DNA of 64,000 nt from an uncultured Bacteroidales bacterium (GCA_902799875.1 CADCCH010000004.1:47529-111528), one strand, 5' to 3'; positions 46,617 to 55,304 are shown, numbered from the stretch's first letter. The notes: generated by a model from the sequence alone, not told the origin. Translations and numbers: made by a program.

Positions 46617-48875
46617 ACTCATCGTCGTGCGTTCCGGCAGAACGTCATATTGGTCAAAGGTATATTCCGTGAGGGCTGTACCGAAATCGTAGATGTTGTA
46701 GCAGAGCACTTCGAGGGACATCGGTATGTCGTTTACCCACCAGCGACCGGTTGCTCGCAGTTCGAAATTAAAGAACGCATCCTTACGTTTACCAAAGGCC
46801 TTATTGGCTAAGTTGATTCCTCTCGCGTCATAGGGAAGGATGGTCATGGAGCCATCTGCGTTGGTACGCGTAGTATAATTGGTAAAAGGCTGTCCGTCTT
46901 TGAACTTTCCGTTAAACCCGATCGAGAAATACTTGCAGGCATTATAGGTAACCTGGATTCGCGCTATATACGCACGGTCCTGATTTAGGCGTCCGTTTGC
47001 CTGGTAGGGTCTGTCACTATATTTTTGTGTAATAAAAGTAACCGCGTCAGCCGTTGATTCGGATAAGACACCTAAATTATTACTCAGCGGACCGTTTCCT
47101 AATGCACTAAAGCCGGACATGAGGTAACTCTGCCAGCTGAGTTGCACGAACCATTTACGTCCGTTATACGTATAGCGTACGAGGTTGGAGGCATAGTACG
47201 GTGTACGGCAACCGAAACGATCGGACAGCAAGTCCGGCGGTTGGATGCCGATGGTATAGTCAGGCCCTTCGATTCCGTCGGTATAGGTAGTGAACCACTG
47301 GTTGTAGTACTTACGCAAGGAGCTGAGTACCGCTATCTCGTGGCGGCGTGATTTGCCGAAGGTAAAATAAACCGGCAGATCGAGTAGGGCATAGGAAGGC
47401 TGATGTGCCCATAGCTGTTTGTCGGGCGTATGAGTGACTCCTCGATTCATATAATCCGGACTCAGGAAACATAGTTCATCCCAAGTATAGGACATTCGAT
47501 GATGACTGACGGACAAACCGAAACGGAACCACCATACAGGCTGATAGTCCAATGCGAACTTAGCCAGCCAGTTCGGGCTAATCACCGATTGACCGTGCCC
47601 TAATGCCATTCCGTCCAAAGAAACACCCAAATGACCGTACAGTTTGAGTCCTTTGACCGGTTGATGTTCCGCGATGACGAGTGCCTCGTTCTCCAAGATA
47701 CCGGAAGTGAACGGTTGAGACTCCCAAGTAAGCGCGTAAAGAGGTGTAGGTGTCTTATCCACGATGGACTGCGCATAAAAGGCATTGGTCCATTTGTTCG
47801 TGGTAGGATGGAAAATCATCAAGGAATTATATCCCTCCGCATGGACGCGAAGCCAAGCCAAAAGCGGTTGGTCGTAACGTACCGAGAGGTTGATACTATG
47901 GGTCCGGCCGTCCGCGTACCAAGGTTCAAAACCTTCCCCGTCCTGGTCCATAATATTGCGGGAGAAAGAGAGCGAGTCGTGCTTGAGTTGGTTCGCCTCA
48001 TAACTGAGTCCGGCTACGAGTGTACCGTTATTGAGGAAACGGTGGGTACTGTAGGCGCCCACCTGAAACGCACGGAGTTGTGCCTGCTCGTTGGCATTGT
48101 AATAAAACTCCGAACCATAATCAGAGCGACCATGTGCAACGAGGAAGTAGTTGAGCGTTGAGCGGTTAAGGTTGAGCGGTATCTCACCGTCCACCTGTGC
48201 CGTATAATGGTCTGCATCGTACATACCGGATATGCCGGTATGGTCAAAATGCGTCAACTGTCTGCGACCGTAATGGGCGTAGATATGTTGGTAATAAGGG
48301 CGACCGTCTTTCTTGATAGCGAAAGTGGCATCTACTGTACCGGCACCCACCGTGTGATTGCGATACAGCACGGGTCGGTCATCTATCGTTCGTTCCGTAG
48401 CCGAGGTATGGAAGAGGTTGATCAGTTGTTTGGTACCGGGAGAAATACCGCCTAAATTACCCACATTGCCTGTCAGACGAATCGATTGTCGTTGGATGCT
48501 GTCATCGGTAAAGAAAAGTTCACCGTCATGGTAATCGAGGGCCAAGGAAGTGCGGTCCATCTGCGTATGGAGCAAGGTATGACCGGTCATGGTACGGGAG
48601 TCAATACGAAAACCGTTGAGGTGGTATTTGGTCTGCCGAAACGAGTTGCCGGCTATGGAGAACACCTTTCTGTCCCCTAAGTTCCACTCACCTGTTGTCT
48701 CGGTTTCATAGACCGTGTAGGGATTGCAGTTATCCAGGTAATGACTCAGATCGGTCGTTTGGTACCAATCGCGGAAGAAGGCGCTGGAGACTGTATCCAT
48801 ACCCACCTCTGCGTAGGTAGGAAGACAGAGTACAGAATACAGAATACAGATTAGTATGAATAGGCGCGATTTCAC
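46554..48875 (-). CDS. Large outer-membrane beta-barrel protein (TonB-receptor-like)
   Basis: A 773-residue exported protein. The signal peptide (1-22, ILICILYSVLCLPTYA) is partly encoded by an ACAGAAT heptamer tract. The rest alternates strands and loops rich in Tyr, Trp, Asn and Gly, with a final part (WWVNDIPMSLEVLCYNIYD, TTMSLCIPRGLLFTMRVGL) like the last strands of TonB-dependent receptors. I cannot see a clear plug domain or TonB box, so it may be a receptor lacking the plug or another barrel family. It is translationally coupled (ATGA) to the gene before it in the grpE-dnaJ unit. Function unknown. Confidence 0.65.
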   Translation of the reverse strand: MKSRLFILICILYSVLCLPTYAEVGMDTVSSAFFRDWYQTTDLSHYLDNCNPYTVYETETTGEWNLGDRKVFSIAGNSFRQTKYHLNGFRIDSRTMTGHTLLHTQMDRTSLALDYHDGELFFTDDSIQRQSIRLTGNVGNLGGISPGTKQLINLFHTSATERTIDDRPVLYRNHTVGAGTVDATFAIKKDGRPYYQHIYAHYGRRQLTHFDHTGISGMYDADHYTAQVDGEIPLNLNRSTLNYFLVAHGRSDYGSEFYYNANEQAQLRAFQVGAYSTHRFLNNGTLVAGLSYEANQLKHDSLSFSRNIMDQDGEGFEPWYADGRTHSINLSVRYDQPLLAWLRVHAEGYNSLMIFHPTTNKWTNAFYAQSIVDKTPTPLYALTWESQPFTSGILENEALVIAEHQPVKGLKLYGHLGVSLDGMALGHGQSVISPNWLAKFALDYQPVWWFRFGLSVSHHRMSYTWDELCFLSPDYMNRGVTHTPDKQLWAHQPSYALLDLPVYFTFGKSRRHEIAVLSSLRKYYNQWFTTYTDGIEGPDYTIGIQPPDLLSDRFGCRTPYYASNLVRYTYNGRKWFVQLSWQSYLMSGFSALGNGPLSNNLGVLSESTADAVTFITQKYSDRPYQANGRLNQDRAYIARIQVTYNACKYFSIGFNGKFKDGQPFTNYTTRTNADGSMTILPYDARGINLANKAFGKRKDAFFNFELRATGRWWVNDIPMSLEVLCYNIYDFGTALTEYTFDQYDVLPERTTMSLCIPRGLLFTMRVGLEKDKN
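48150..48177. repeat. Heptamer tract GTTGAGC x3 (+1 variant)
   Basis: Units GTTGAGC, GTTGAGC, GGTTAAG, GTTGAGC, read in frame in the barrel gene. Confidence 0.72.
48825..48852. repeat. Heptamer tract ACAGAAT x4 in a signal peptide
   Basis: Units ACAGAGT, ACAGAAT, ACAGAAT, ACAGATT. The tract encodes the hydrophobic core ICILYSVLCL of the barrel protein's signal peptide. Confidence 0.85.
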
Positions 48876-49741
48876 GACTTGAGGATGTTGATGTGATAAA
48901 TGAGTCCTACGCGTACATGGTGGAAGGGGTAATCCTTGATTCCGTATTGGTATTGAACGAAAGGTTCAAATCCTTTCACATGCCCGGCCGCACGCACTTT
49001 GATACTCATCGGTGCGTCACCGTGTTTTTCCCATCCTACGTATCCGCCCCAGGTGGCATGCATAGAGAAATATTCATGTTGCAAGGCCGCCTGCAGCCCG
49101 TACATCACGGCATCGTTCTGACGCGCGTTATCGGTCTGCCAGCAGAGGAAGCCGGCCGTACCGGCAAAACGCAGGCTGACAGGACCGACAGGAATGGATT
49201 GTCCGATGGCGAGGTCAAAGAAGTAACCCGGGTTGTCAAAGTGACGACGCCGTTCAAACTGTTCTCCACTGGCGGTCTTGACTCCGACACGTACGGTCAT
49301 CTGGGGAATGTACTTGGCTTTCTCGGTTTTGAACCACTCGTTATGGAGCACCTGTATGTCGGTCGAGATATAGACATCTCCTGCTCCACTCCCTTTTCCG
49401 TCGTACTGGTCATACCAACCGAAGACCGGCATCCAGATGCTGAGGTTCGCCCAACGCGTAAACAAAGGAACACGTACGCGCGCGAAGATATCGGCGGTAT
49501 TGTTGTGCTGCTGATAACCGAAATAACCTTCTCCTGCCAATTCTACACTCAGATCGCGTTGCGTCAAACCGTCCGACATATCGATGACAGGCAAGGCGTT
49601 AGGACCAAAGTAAGCCGGCGCGATTCCGGTCGGCTTACTGAGATCTGGTTTCACAATAGGGACCTCTGCCCGAAGAGGCGAGAGCAATCCGATTATTCCG
49701 AATAATCCGATTAGTACGATTATTCTGAAATCCCTTTTCAT
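48872..49741 (-). CDS. Predicted outer-membrane protein, unknown family
   Basis: A 289-residue exported protein that I do not recognise. The signal peptide ([21 protein letters not shown]) is largely the translation of a nonamer tract. The mature part has regular aromatic-rich strands ([51 protein letters not shown]) and ends [21 protein letters not shown], suggesting a small beta-barrel. It overlaps dnaJ (4 bases, ATGA) and the large barrel gene (4 bases), so all are probably made from one mRNA with the chaperones. Confidence 0.65.
   Translation of the reverse strand: MKRDFRIIVLIGLFGIIGLLSPLRAEVPIVKPDLSKPTGIAPAYFGPNALPVIDMSDGLTQRDLSVELAGEGYFGYQQHNNTADIFARVRVPLFTRWANLSIWMPVFGWYDQYDGKGSGAGDVYISTDIQVLHNEWFKTEKAKYIPQMTVRVGVKTASGEQFERRRHFDNPGYFFDLAIGQSIPVGPVSLRFAGTAGFLCWQTDNARQNDAVMYGLQAALQHEYFSMHATWGGYVGWEKHGDAPMSIKVRAAGHVKGFEPFVQYQYGIKDYPFHHVRVGLIYHINILKS
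49686..49730. repeat. Nonamer tract AATCCGATT/ATTCCGAAT x5 in a signal peptide
   Basis: Five 9-bp units encode the repetitive hydrophobic core ([10 protein letters not shown]) of the preceding outer-membrane protein. Same unit family as 15924 and 18439. Confidence 0.83.
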
Positions 49742-50901
49742 ATTCCAAAGAGGTTACGGAAGAAATTTTTCTTATCTGCGGAGCCCGGTACGATGTTCGG
49801 ACTGTCTTGCAGTTTCTCGATCAGCTTACGTTCTTCCTTATCCAAGTGTTCGGGGATATAGACTCCGACATTGATCAGCAGGTCTCCTTCGCCGTACCGG
49901 CGACCATATTGGTCGATACGCGGCAGACCTTTGCCTCTCATGCGGAGCACCTTACCGGGTTGCGTACCCGGTGTGATGGTGATCTTGACATCTCCGGTGA
50001 GGGTCGGAATCTGCACTTGTCCACCCAAGATAGCTGTAGGCATATCAAGGAGGAGGTTGTAGATCAGATCACTCTCCTGGCGCACGAAATCCTTGTGTTC
50101 TTGCTCTTCGATCATCACGAGCAGATCACCCGGAACACCTCCGTACGGAGCGGCGTTACCTTTACCGGGTACGGTGAGCTGCATACCTCCCATAACACCT
50201 GCCGGGATGGTGACTGTGATCACGTCCTCGGAACGAACGACTCCTTGACCGCCGCATTTAGGGCATTTGTTTTTGATGATTCGTCCTTCTCCGCCACACG
50301 TTTCGCATTCGGTCTGCATCTGCATCATACCGAAGATACCACGTTGTGCACGCGTCACGCGTCCTGAACCTTTACAGGTCGGACAGGTCTCTGTTTGCCC
50401 GTCGGCACTACCGGTGCCATGACAATCTTTGCACTCGACCAATCGACGCACTTTGATCTTCTTCTCACAGCCTGTTGCTATCTCCTCAAGGGTGAGGGTG
50501 ACACGACCACGGAGATCGGAACCCCGACGTTGACGCGGCCCGCGACTGCGACCACCGCCCATGAACATCTCTCCAATGTCACCGAGATCAAAACCGGCAC
50601 CTTGGAAGATGTCACCGAAATGGGTGAAGATATCTTCCATGGACATACCACCTCCGGAGAATCCACCCATACCTTGCATACCGGCCATACCGAATTGGTC
50701 GTAACGTTGCCGTTTCTGCGGATCGGACAGAACCTCATAGGCCTCAGCGGCCTCTTTGAACTTCTCCTCGGCTTCCTTATCCCCCGGGTTCTTATCCGGG
50801 TGATATTGGATGGCTTTCTTGCGGTAAGCCTTTTTTATCTCCTCTGCGCTCGCGGTCTTGGGGACCTCAAGCACTTCATAATAATCTCGTTTCTCTGCCA
50901 T
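49738..50901 (-). CDS. dnaJ: Chaperone protein DnaJ
   Basis: The Hsp40 co-chaperone that delivers clients to DnaK. The 387-residue protein has a J domain with HPD at 34-36, a Gly/Phe-rich region (about 70-110), four CxxCxGxG zinc repeats ([32 protein letters not shown]) and the C-terminal substrate-binding domains. It follows grpE with a 38-base gap filled by a heptamer tract, and its stop overlaps the start of an outer-membrane protein gene. dnaK is not in the window. Confidence 0.97.
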   Translation of the reverse strand: MAEKRDYYEVLEVPKTASAEEIKKAYRKKAIQYHPDKNPGDKEAEEKFKEAAEAYEVLSDPQKRQRYDQFGMAGMQGMGGFSGGGMSMEDIFTHFGDIFQGAGFDLGDIGEMFMGGGRSRGPRQRRGSDLRGRVTLTLEEIATGCEKKIKVRRLVECKDCHGTGSADGQTETCPTCKGSGRVTRAQRGIFGMMQMQTECETCGGEGRIIKNKCPKCGGQGVVRSEDVITVTIPAGVMGGMQLTVPGKGNAAPYGGVPGDLLVMIEEQEHKDFVRQESDLIYNLLLDMPTAILGGQVQIPTLTGDVKITITPGTQPGKVLRMRGKGLPRIDQYGRRYGEGDLLINVGVYIPEHLDKEERKLIEKLQDSPNIVPGSADKKNFFRNLFGI

Positions 50902-50907
50902 AGTTTT

Positions 50908-50942
50908 CAGCTTTCAGTTTTCAGTTTTCAGCATTCAGATTA
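50908..50942. repeat. CAG-family heptamer tract x5 between grpE and dnaJ
   Basis: Units CAGCTTT, CAGTTTT, CAGTTTT, CAGCATT, CAGATTA. The tract fills the intergenic gap, and its last bases include the grpE stop codon (50940-50942). Confidence 0.85.
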
Positions 50943-51494
50943 TTCTCCGACGACGACTTTGGCAAAGCGAATCACTTTGTCGCCCAGTTTGTAACCTTTC
51001 TGGGTACAGTCGATGACTTTACCTTTTTGGTCTTCTCCTGCAGCAAAAGTCGTTACAGCTTCGTGCTCGTCGGTATTGAAGTCCACGCCTTCGGTCGGAA
51101 TGGGGTGAACATCGTTTTTATCGAGGAAAGCAAGGAACTTATTGTAGATCAGGCGTACGCCTTCGTCGTCGATAACTGCTAATGCGCGCTCAAAATCGTC
51201 CACCAACGGCAACATCTCCGTAAAAATACGTTCGCCGGCAGTAGCCATGAGTTCGAGTTTCTCTTTGTTGGTACGACGACGGTAGTTATCAAACTCCGCC
51301 ATCATACGCAAGTTCTTATCCTCCAACTCTGCGATACGCGCTTCCAGTTCTTCCACACTCGGAGCTGATTCTTCTTGAACTTCCGGAGTTTCATCATTAG
51401 GAACCGTCGGTTCATCATTGAGCACCTCCGGTGCGCTCATTTCTTCCGATCCGCTAAGCGGTGCTTCATTAATCTCTATCTTTTTCTTACTCAT
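50940..51494 (-). CDS. grpE: Nucleotide exchange factor GrpE
   Basis: GrpE releases ADP from DnaK. The 184-residue protein has an acidic disordered N-terminus (1-48), a long coiled coil (about 48-85, EELEARIAELEDKNLRMM then AEFDNYRRRTNKEK) and the compact beta domain with MLPLVDDFERAL and VIRFAKVVVGE at the end. The N-terminal LNDEPTVPNDETPE is encoded by an AATGATG element like those in ruvA and sprA. It is the first gene of the grpE-dnaJ-OMP-barrel unit with its own promoter. Confidence 0.94.
   Translation of the reverse strand: MSKKKIEINEAPLSGSEEMSAPEVLNDEPTVPNDETPEVQEESAPSVEELEARIAELEDKNLRMMAEFDNYRRRTNKEKLELMATAGERIFTEMLPLVDDFERALAVIDDEGVRLIYNKFLAFLDKNDVHPIPTEGVDFNTDEHEAVTTFAAGEDQKGKVIDCTQKGYKLGDKVIRFAKVVVGE
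51392..51419. repeat. AATGATG element with mini-palindrome in grpE
   Basis: On the coding strand, two AATGATG units (plus-strand 51413-51419 and 51392-51398) flank the palindrome GAACCG-A-CGGTTC. This is the same layout as at 1855 in ruvA. Confidence 0.72.
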
Positions 51495-51554
51495 AATGCT
51501 TATACATAATTATCCACCTTGAGGATGTCAATTTCTATGCCAGAGGCATACCGT

Positions 51555-51569
51555 CTGCCATTTTGGCAG
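51555..51569 (-). other. Hairpin at the 5' end of the grpE mRNA
   Basis: CTGCCA and TGGCAG pair around a three-base loop, within a few bases of the predicted transcription start. It could stabilise the mRNA or regulate it. Confidence 0.5.
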
Positions 51570-51578
51570 ATAATAACG

Positions 51579-51610
51579 CAAAGGTACTGCTTTTTTTAGA
51601 TATATGCAAG
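51579..51610 (-). promoter_or_regulatory. Promoter of the grpE-dnaJ unit
   Basis: -7 TACCTTTG at 51579-51586 and -33 CTTG at 51607-51610, 20-base spacer, on the minus strand. It is the ordinary housekeeping consensus; I see no CIRCE-like inverted repeat. The leader is about 80 bases. Confidence 0.75.
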
Positions 51611-51622
51611 AAAAATCGCAAT

Positions 51623-51970
51623 TTATTGTTCAAAGGGATGCGATTGTTTGTACTCATGAATGAGGGAATTGTACTTCCATGCACGCACAGTGGTGTAGGT
51701 TTTGCCGTTAGAGGCAATGTGTTTTGCGGCCTCGAAGTCAGCTGCCAATTGAGCTTTGGCTTCGGGAGAGGTCAGGAGTTTGAGTTGGGAGTTCGCGTAC
51801 TTGAAGGCGGCAGAGTTCCATTTCTGGCGAGGAGACTGATTTTTTTGATAGTCTTCATCGCGTTCACGATAAAATTGTCTGCCATTTCGCATGTAAAAAT
51901 AACCTCTGTCACGGTTATACGTCTTACCGTGGATTTCTTCGATACCTGAAGATGCTATTATTCTTGACAT
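51623..51970 (-). CDS. Small hypothetical protein
   Basis: A 115-residue basic, hydrophilic protein, with no signal peptide or membrane segment. MSRIIASSGIEEIHGKTYNR then DRGYFYMRNGRQFYRERDED suggests an N-terminal beta-hairpin domain, and the rest (QKWNSAAFKYANSQLK, AWKYNSLIHEYKQSHPF) looks helical. I do not recognise the family. It has its own promoter with a leader of about 160 bases holding an AT-rich hairpin and an 11-bp repeat. It lies between two housekeeping units and could be a recent or mobile addition. Confidence 0.6.
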   Translation of the reverse strand: MSRIIASSGIEEIHGKTYNRDRGYFYMRNGRQFYRERDEDYQKNQSPRQKWNSAAFKYANSQLKLLTSPEAKAQLAADFEAAKHIASNGKTYTTVRAWKYNSLIHEYKQSHPFEQ

Positions 51971-51991
51971 AAAAAAGAGGGTTTTAAAAAG

Positions 51992-52017
51992 TATATTATA
52001 TATAAATATATAATATA
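51992..52017. other. AT-only hairpin in the leader of the small gene
   Basis: TATATTATATA and TATATAATATA form an 11-bp perfect stem with loop TAAA, 22 bases before the start codon at 51970. Confidence 0.7.
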
Positions 52018-52072
52018 GTATTGTACATAAATTTGGGCTTTTTTCGGCTCAATACAGGCTACACGTAGGCTT

Positions 52073-52116
52073 TGACTGTCGCTTCACCGTCGCTTCACCG
52101 TCGTTCGACCGTCGTT
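52073..52116. repeat. 11-bp tandem repeat TCACCGTCGCT-like x4
   Basis: Four degenerate 11-bp units in the untranslated leader of the small gene. It is the only 11-bp period in the window. Confidence 0.75.
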
Positions 52117-52136
52117 CAAAGTACCTTAAGCGGGTG

Positions 52137-52168
52137 CAAAAGTACAAAAAAAATCCCACATATGCAAA
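52137..52168 (-). promoter_or_regulatory. Promoter of the small hypothetical gene, overlapping the ruvB terminator
   Basis: -7 TACTTTTG at 52137-52144 and -33 TTTG at 52165-52168 (minus strand, spacer 20). The -33 box and spacer lie inside the terminator hairpin of ruvB. Confidence 0.72.
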
Positions 52169-52185
52169 TTTATGCGGGATTTTTT
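52148..52185 (-). terminator. Intrinsic terminator after ruvB
   Basis: On the minus strand AAAAAATCCCGCATA pairs with TATGTGGGATTTTTT (one G-T wobble), loop of 8, followed by more T. It ends the efflux-gldA-ruvB unit about 10 bases after the ruvB stop. Confidence 0.82.
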
Positions 52186-52194
52186 GATATTTTA

Positions 52195-53208
52195 TCAGAA
52201 GATCGATTGTTGGCCGTCGGGGGAGAGAGGGGTTTTGCCGAGGTGCCGGTAGGCAAGCGGGGTTGCTTCACGACCACGGGGGGTGCGTTTGATGAAACCT
52301 TCTTTGATGAGGAAGGGTTCATAGACATCCTCGATCGTTCCGGCATCTTCTCCCATCGCCGTAGCGATGGTATTGAGGCCGACCGGTCCGCCGCGGAACT
52401 TATCGATGATGGTGAGCAGCAGTTTGTTGTCTATCTGATCGAGACCGAAGGTATCGATATTGAGTGCTTCGAGGGCATATTGGGCAATCTCCAGATCGAT
52501 TTTTCCGTCCCCTTTGACTTGTGCGAAGTCCCGTACACGGCGCAAGAGGGCATTCGCAATACGGGGCGTACCACGCGAACGACGGGCTATCTCACCCGCG
52601 GCTTTCTCGTTGATCTCGACGTTCAGGAGTCGTGCCGAACGCTTGACGATACCTGCAAGGATGTCGGCATCGTAGTACTCAAGATGGCAGTTGATACCAA
52701 AACGTGCCCGGAGCGGTGAAGTCAACAAACCGCTACGCGTTGTGGCGCCGATGAGTGTGAAATGGTTGAGATCGATCTGGATCGTACGTGCCGAAGGACC
52801 TTTGTCGATCATGATATCGATTCGGTAATCCTCCATCGCCGAATAGAGGTACTCCTCGACGATGGGAGAGAGACGATGAATCTCATCGATGAAAAGCACA
52901 TCGTTGGGTTCGAGCGAAGTGAGGAGTCCTGCCAGGTCACCGGGTTTGTCCAGTACCGGACCGGAGGTTACCTTGAAACCTACGCCCAACTCATTGGCGA
53001 TGATGTTACTGAGGGTCGTTTTACCGAGCCCCGGAGGGCCGAAAAGCAACACATGGTCGAGGCTCTCGCCCCGCAGTTTTGCTGCCTCCACAAAGATCTT
53101 GAGGTTAGAGGTTACCTTACTCTGCCCCGCGAAGTCCGCAAAGCACAAAGGGCGTAGGGCATTGTCCTGCTCCTTCTCGCTCATCTGTTGTCGAATATCA
53201 AATTCCAT
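52195..53208 (-). CDS. ruvB: Holliday junction DNA helicase RuvB
   Basis: The AAA+ motor that drives branch migration with RuvA. The 337-residue protein has Walker [10 protein letters not shown] (57-65), Walker [13 protein letters not shown], sensor 1 [11 protein letters not shown], the arginine finger region SPLRARFG, sensor 2 [13 protein letters not shown] and a C-terminal winged helix ending [17 protein letters not shown]. It is last in a minus-strand run behind efflux genes and a GldA-like ATPase, with a repeat tract but no evident promoter in the 33-base gap, so it may depend on read-through. Confidence 0.97.
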   Translation of the reverse strand: MEFDIRQQMSEKEQDNALRPLCFADFAGQSKVTSNLKIFVEAAKLRGESLDHVLLFGPPGLGKTTLSNIIANELGVGFKVTSGPVLDKPGDLAGLLTSLEPNDVLFIDEIHRLSPIVEEYLYSAMEDYRIDIMIDKGPSARTIQIDLNHFTLIGATTRSGLLTSPLRARFGINCHLEYYDADILAGIVKRSARLLNVEINEKAAGEIARRSRGTPRIANALLRRVRDFAQVKGDGKIDLEIAQYALEALNIDTFGLDQIDNKLLLTIIDKFRGGPVGLNTIATAMGEDAGTIEDVYEPFLIKEGFIKRTPRGREATPLAYRHLGKTPLSPDGQQSIF

Positions 53209-53211
53209 ATT

Positions 53212-53239
53212 AGTCGAAAGTCAAAAGTCAAAAGTCGAA
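53212..53239. repeat. Heptamer repeat AGTCAAA/AGTCGAA x4 between gldA-like gene and ruvB
   Basis: Units AGTCGAA, AGTCAAA, AGTCAAA, AGTCGAA fill the intergenic gap. Confidence 0.87.
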
Positions 53240-53241
53240 AG

Positions 53242-53895
53242 CTATTTAGTTTTCTCGTGGAACAAAGCTTCCAGGTCGGGGATTTGGTCTATCATCTCGT
53301 CGGCTTTTATTTCTCCGTGGTCGAGTATCACGACGCGGTCGCACATCTCCCGTACCTCTTGCATGATATGCGTGGAGAGGATGACTGTTCGCTCTTTGCC
53401 GAGTTCACGAATGAGACTACGTATCTCGACGAGTTGGTTTGGGTCCAGACCGGTGGTAGGTTCATCGAGGATGAGCAACTGCGGGTCGCCCAACAAGGCT
53501 TGTGCAAGTCCGACACGCTGCCGATAGCCTTTGCTCAGTTCACGAATATGTTTGTGGTACTCAGGGGTCAAGCCGACCTTTTCGATGAGCATCGAGACTT
53601 CGAGATCTCGAGATGTCGAGATACCGGTCATCTGCGCCATGAACTGCAGGTATTCGGTGACGTACATCTCCTCGTAGAGCGGGTTGTTCTCCGGCAGATA
53701 GCCAATTCGTTCCGGCACCTGTACCGTACCGCTGTCCGCTTTCCAGAGACCGATAAGGATCTTCATGAGTGTCGATTTGCCGGCACCGTTAGGACCGAGC
53801 AGACCCAAGACCTGCCCTTCCGGGATAGAGAGTGTGACGTCTTTGAGAACCTGTTGCGACCCGAAAGACTTGTTGATATGTGCGATCTGTACCAT
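53242..53895 (-). CDS. GldA-like ABC transporter ATPase
   Basis: A 217-residue ATPase closest to GldA of the Bacteroidota gliding/ABC exporter system: Walker A GPNGAGKST (34-42), IGYLPENNPLYEEMYVTEYL, signature LSKGYRQRVGLAQALL and LLILDEPTTGLDPNQLVEI. GldA homologues I know have near 300 residues, so the C-terminal extension is missing. The segment TGISTSRDLEVS is encoded by a CGAGATNT octamer tract. It follows tolC with a one-base overlap. The membrane partners GldF/GldG are not in the window. Confidence 0.78.
   Translation of the reverse strand: MVQIAHINKSFGSQQVLKDVTLSIPEGQVLGLLGPNGAGKSTLMKILIGLWKADSGTVQVPERIGYLPENNPLYEEMYVTEYLQFMAQMTGISTSRDLEVSMLIEKVGLTPEYHKHIRELSKGYRQRVGLAQALLGDPQLLILDEPTTGLDPNQLVEIRSLIRELGKERTVILSTHIMQEVREMCDRVVILDHGEIKADEMIDQIPDLEALFHEKTK
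53593..53624. repeat. Octamer tract CGAGATNT x4 in the GldA-like gene
   Basis: Units CGAGACTT, CGAGATCT, CGAGATGT, CGAGATAC. The reverse complement matches the mnmA tract at 24676. Confidence 0.78.
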
Positions 53896-55304
53896 TATTG
53901 TACGGCGCCGCCGAGGGCAATATACAAACCGATCAGCGCGGTTGCTCCGTTATACATATTCTCTGCCTCATTCAGTTGGGCAGACAGCAGCGACTCTTGT
54001 GCGGTGAGGACCTCCAGATAACTTGCCTTACCGTTGTTCATCAACTCGTGCGTACCTTCATACGCTTCGTGGAGCACTTTCACCTGACGTTGGTAGAGTT
54101 CATTCTTCTCCATCGCTACCTGACAATCCGCGAGTGCCTCGTTGACCTGATTGCCGGCATTGATGACAGTCTGCACGTAGGAATTCAGTTTGTCCTCCTG
54201 ATTCAGTTTGGCGATCTTGAGTTGGGCAATCAGCTTGCCTTGCGAGAAGATCGGTTGGAGTAACGAAGCCGCAGCTTGCATCAACAACGCACCCGGATCT
54301 ACGATTGCTCCGCCGTTATTGGTCCAGCCTAACAGACCGGTCAGCGACAGCGAAGGGAAGAACTGCGCACGAGCCGCAGCGGTGTTATAGAACGCTTCCG
54401 CCAGTTGTTGGTCCGCCAAACGGATATCCGGTCGGTTCTGCAACAAGGTCGCAGGTACACCCGTACCAAAACGCTCCGGCAGTTCGTAAGCCCCCCACTC
54501 TGCCCGCTCAATAGCACGAGGCGTGATACGGAGCAACTTACAGATCTCGTTCTCCGAAGAACGGATACTGCGTTGGATATCCAGGATCTGCGTCTTGACA
54601 CTGAGGTTCGAACTCTCCATCTGATTCACAGCCGTCGAATACGCTTGTCCGTTCTCCCACAAGGCTTTCTCGGTCTCCAGCGAGATGTCCCAAAGACTGT
54701 CGGTCTCGATGAGGATCTTCAGTTCTTTATCCAGCAGTAACAACTGGAAATACTCCTGTGCCACGGTGGAGATCAAGTTCGCCTGCGTGGCGTCGCGGGA
54801 CGCTTTGGCTTGCTCCAAAAGAGCTTTCGTCTTGCGTTTGTTCACCGTTACAGAACCCGATATACCGATGTTCCAATCCAGTTGAAGGGGGATGTTATAA
54901 CTGTACGACGCACCGCTGAGTGCCCCGTTCGTGCCCATCGTGCTGGAGATACCGGCTTGCGGATTCAGACTCAGCGAAGGCAGATAGGCTAACTTCGCTG
55001 CTTTCAGAGAGGCCTGCGCTTGTTCGACAGCGATACGTGCGGACTGCATGTCCGTGTTGCGAACCAAAGCGCTGTCGATCAGACGCTGCAGATACGGATC
55101 GGTAAAGAACTCACGCCACGATATACAAGCGATGCTTGTATGATCGCCTTCGGCTGTAAGACCGGTTTCACCTGTAAGATCGCCTTCGGCTGTAAGATTT
55201 TGACCGAACAGGTTGTCAGGGACGTCCGTCTGCGATTGGTATTTCTTATATACGCCGCAAGAACACATCATCGCGCAAAGCGCTATATAGATATACTTTT
55301 TCAT
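53895..55304 (-). CDS. TolC/OprM-family outer-membrane efflux lipoprotein
   Basis: The 469-residue exit duct of the tripartite pump. A lipoprotein signal ends at Cys16 (CAMMCSC), as in the OprM branch. Two homologous outer-membrane efflux repeats follow: VEQAQASLKAAKLAYLPSLS near 95 with coiled-coil stretches, and RPDIRLADQQLAEAFYNTAA near 290. An N-terminal piece (about 37-54, LTAEGDLTGETGLTAEGD) is a translated 18-bp tandem repeat that lies in a normally variable region. It overlaps the RND gene by four bases. Confidence 0.9.
   Translation of the reverse strand: MKKYIYIALCAMMCSCGVYKKYQSQTDVPDNLFGQNLTAEGDLTGETGLTAEGDHTSIACISWREFFTDPYLQRLIDSALVRNTDMQSARIAVEQAQASLKAAKLAYLPSLSLNPQAGISSTMGTNGALSGASYSYNIPLQLDWNIGISGSVTVNKRKTKALLEQAKASRDATQANLISTVAQEYFQLLLLDKELKILIETDSLWDISLETEKALWENGQAYSTAVNQMESSNLSVKTQILDIQRSIRSSENEICKLLRITPRAIERAEWGAYELPERFGTGVPATLLQNRPDIRLADQQLAEAFYNTAAARAQFFPSLSLTGLLGWTNNGGAIVDPGALLMQAAASLLQPIFSQGKLIAQLKIAKLNQEDKLNSYVQTVINAGNQVNEALADCQVAMEKNELYQRQVKVLHEAYEGTHELMNNGKASYLEVLTAQESLLSAQLNEAENMYNGATALIGLYIALGGAVQ
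55142..55195. repeat. 18-bp tandem repeat x3 in the efflux lipoprotein
   Basis: Units at 55142-55159 and 55178-55195 are identical; the middle unit 55160-55177 is diverged. In frame, near the lipoprotein N-terminus. Confidence 0.85.

Noticed and set aside
51992..52017. Replication origin or att site at the AT-rich hairpin
   Set aside because: A single short palindrome with no DnaA boxes, no integrase gene and no flanking duplication that I can see.
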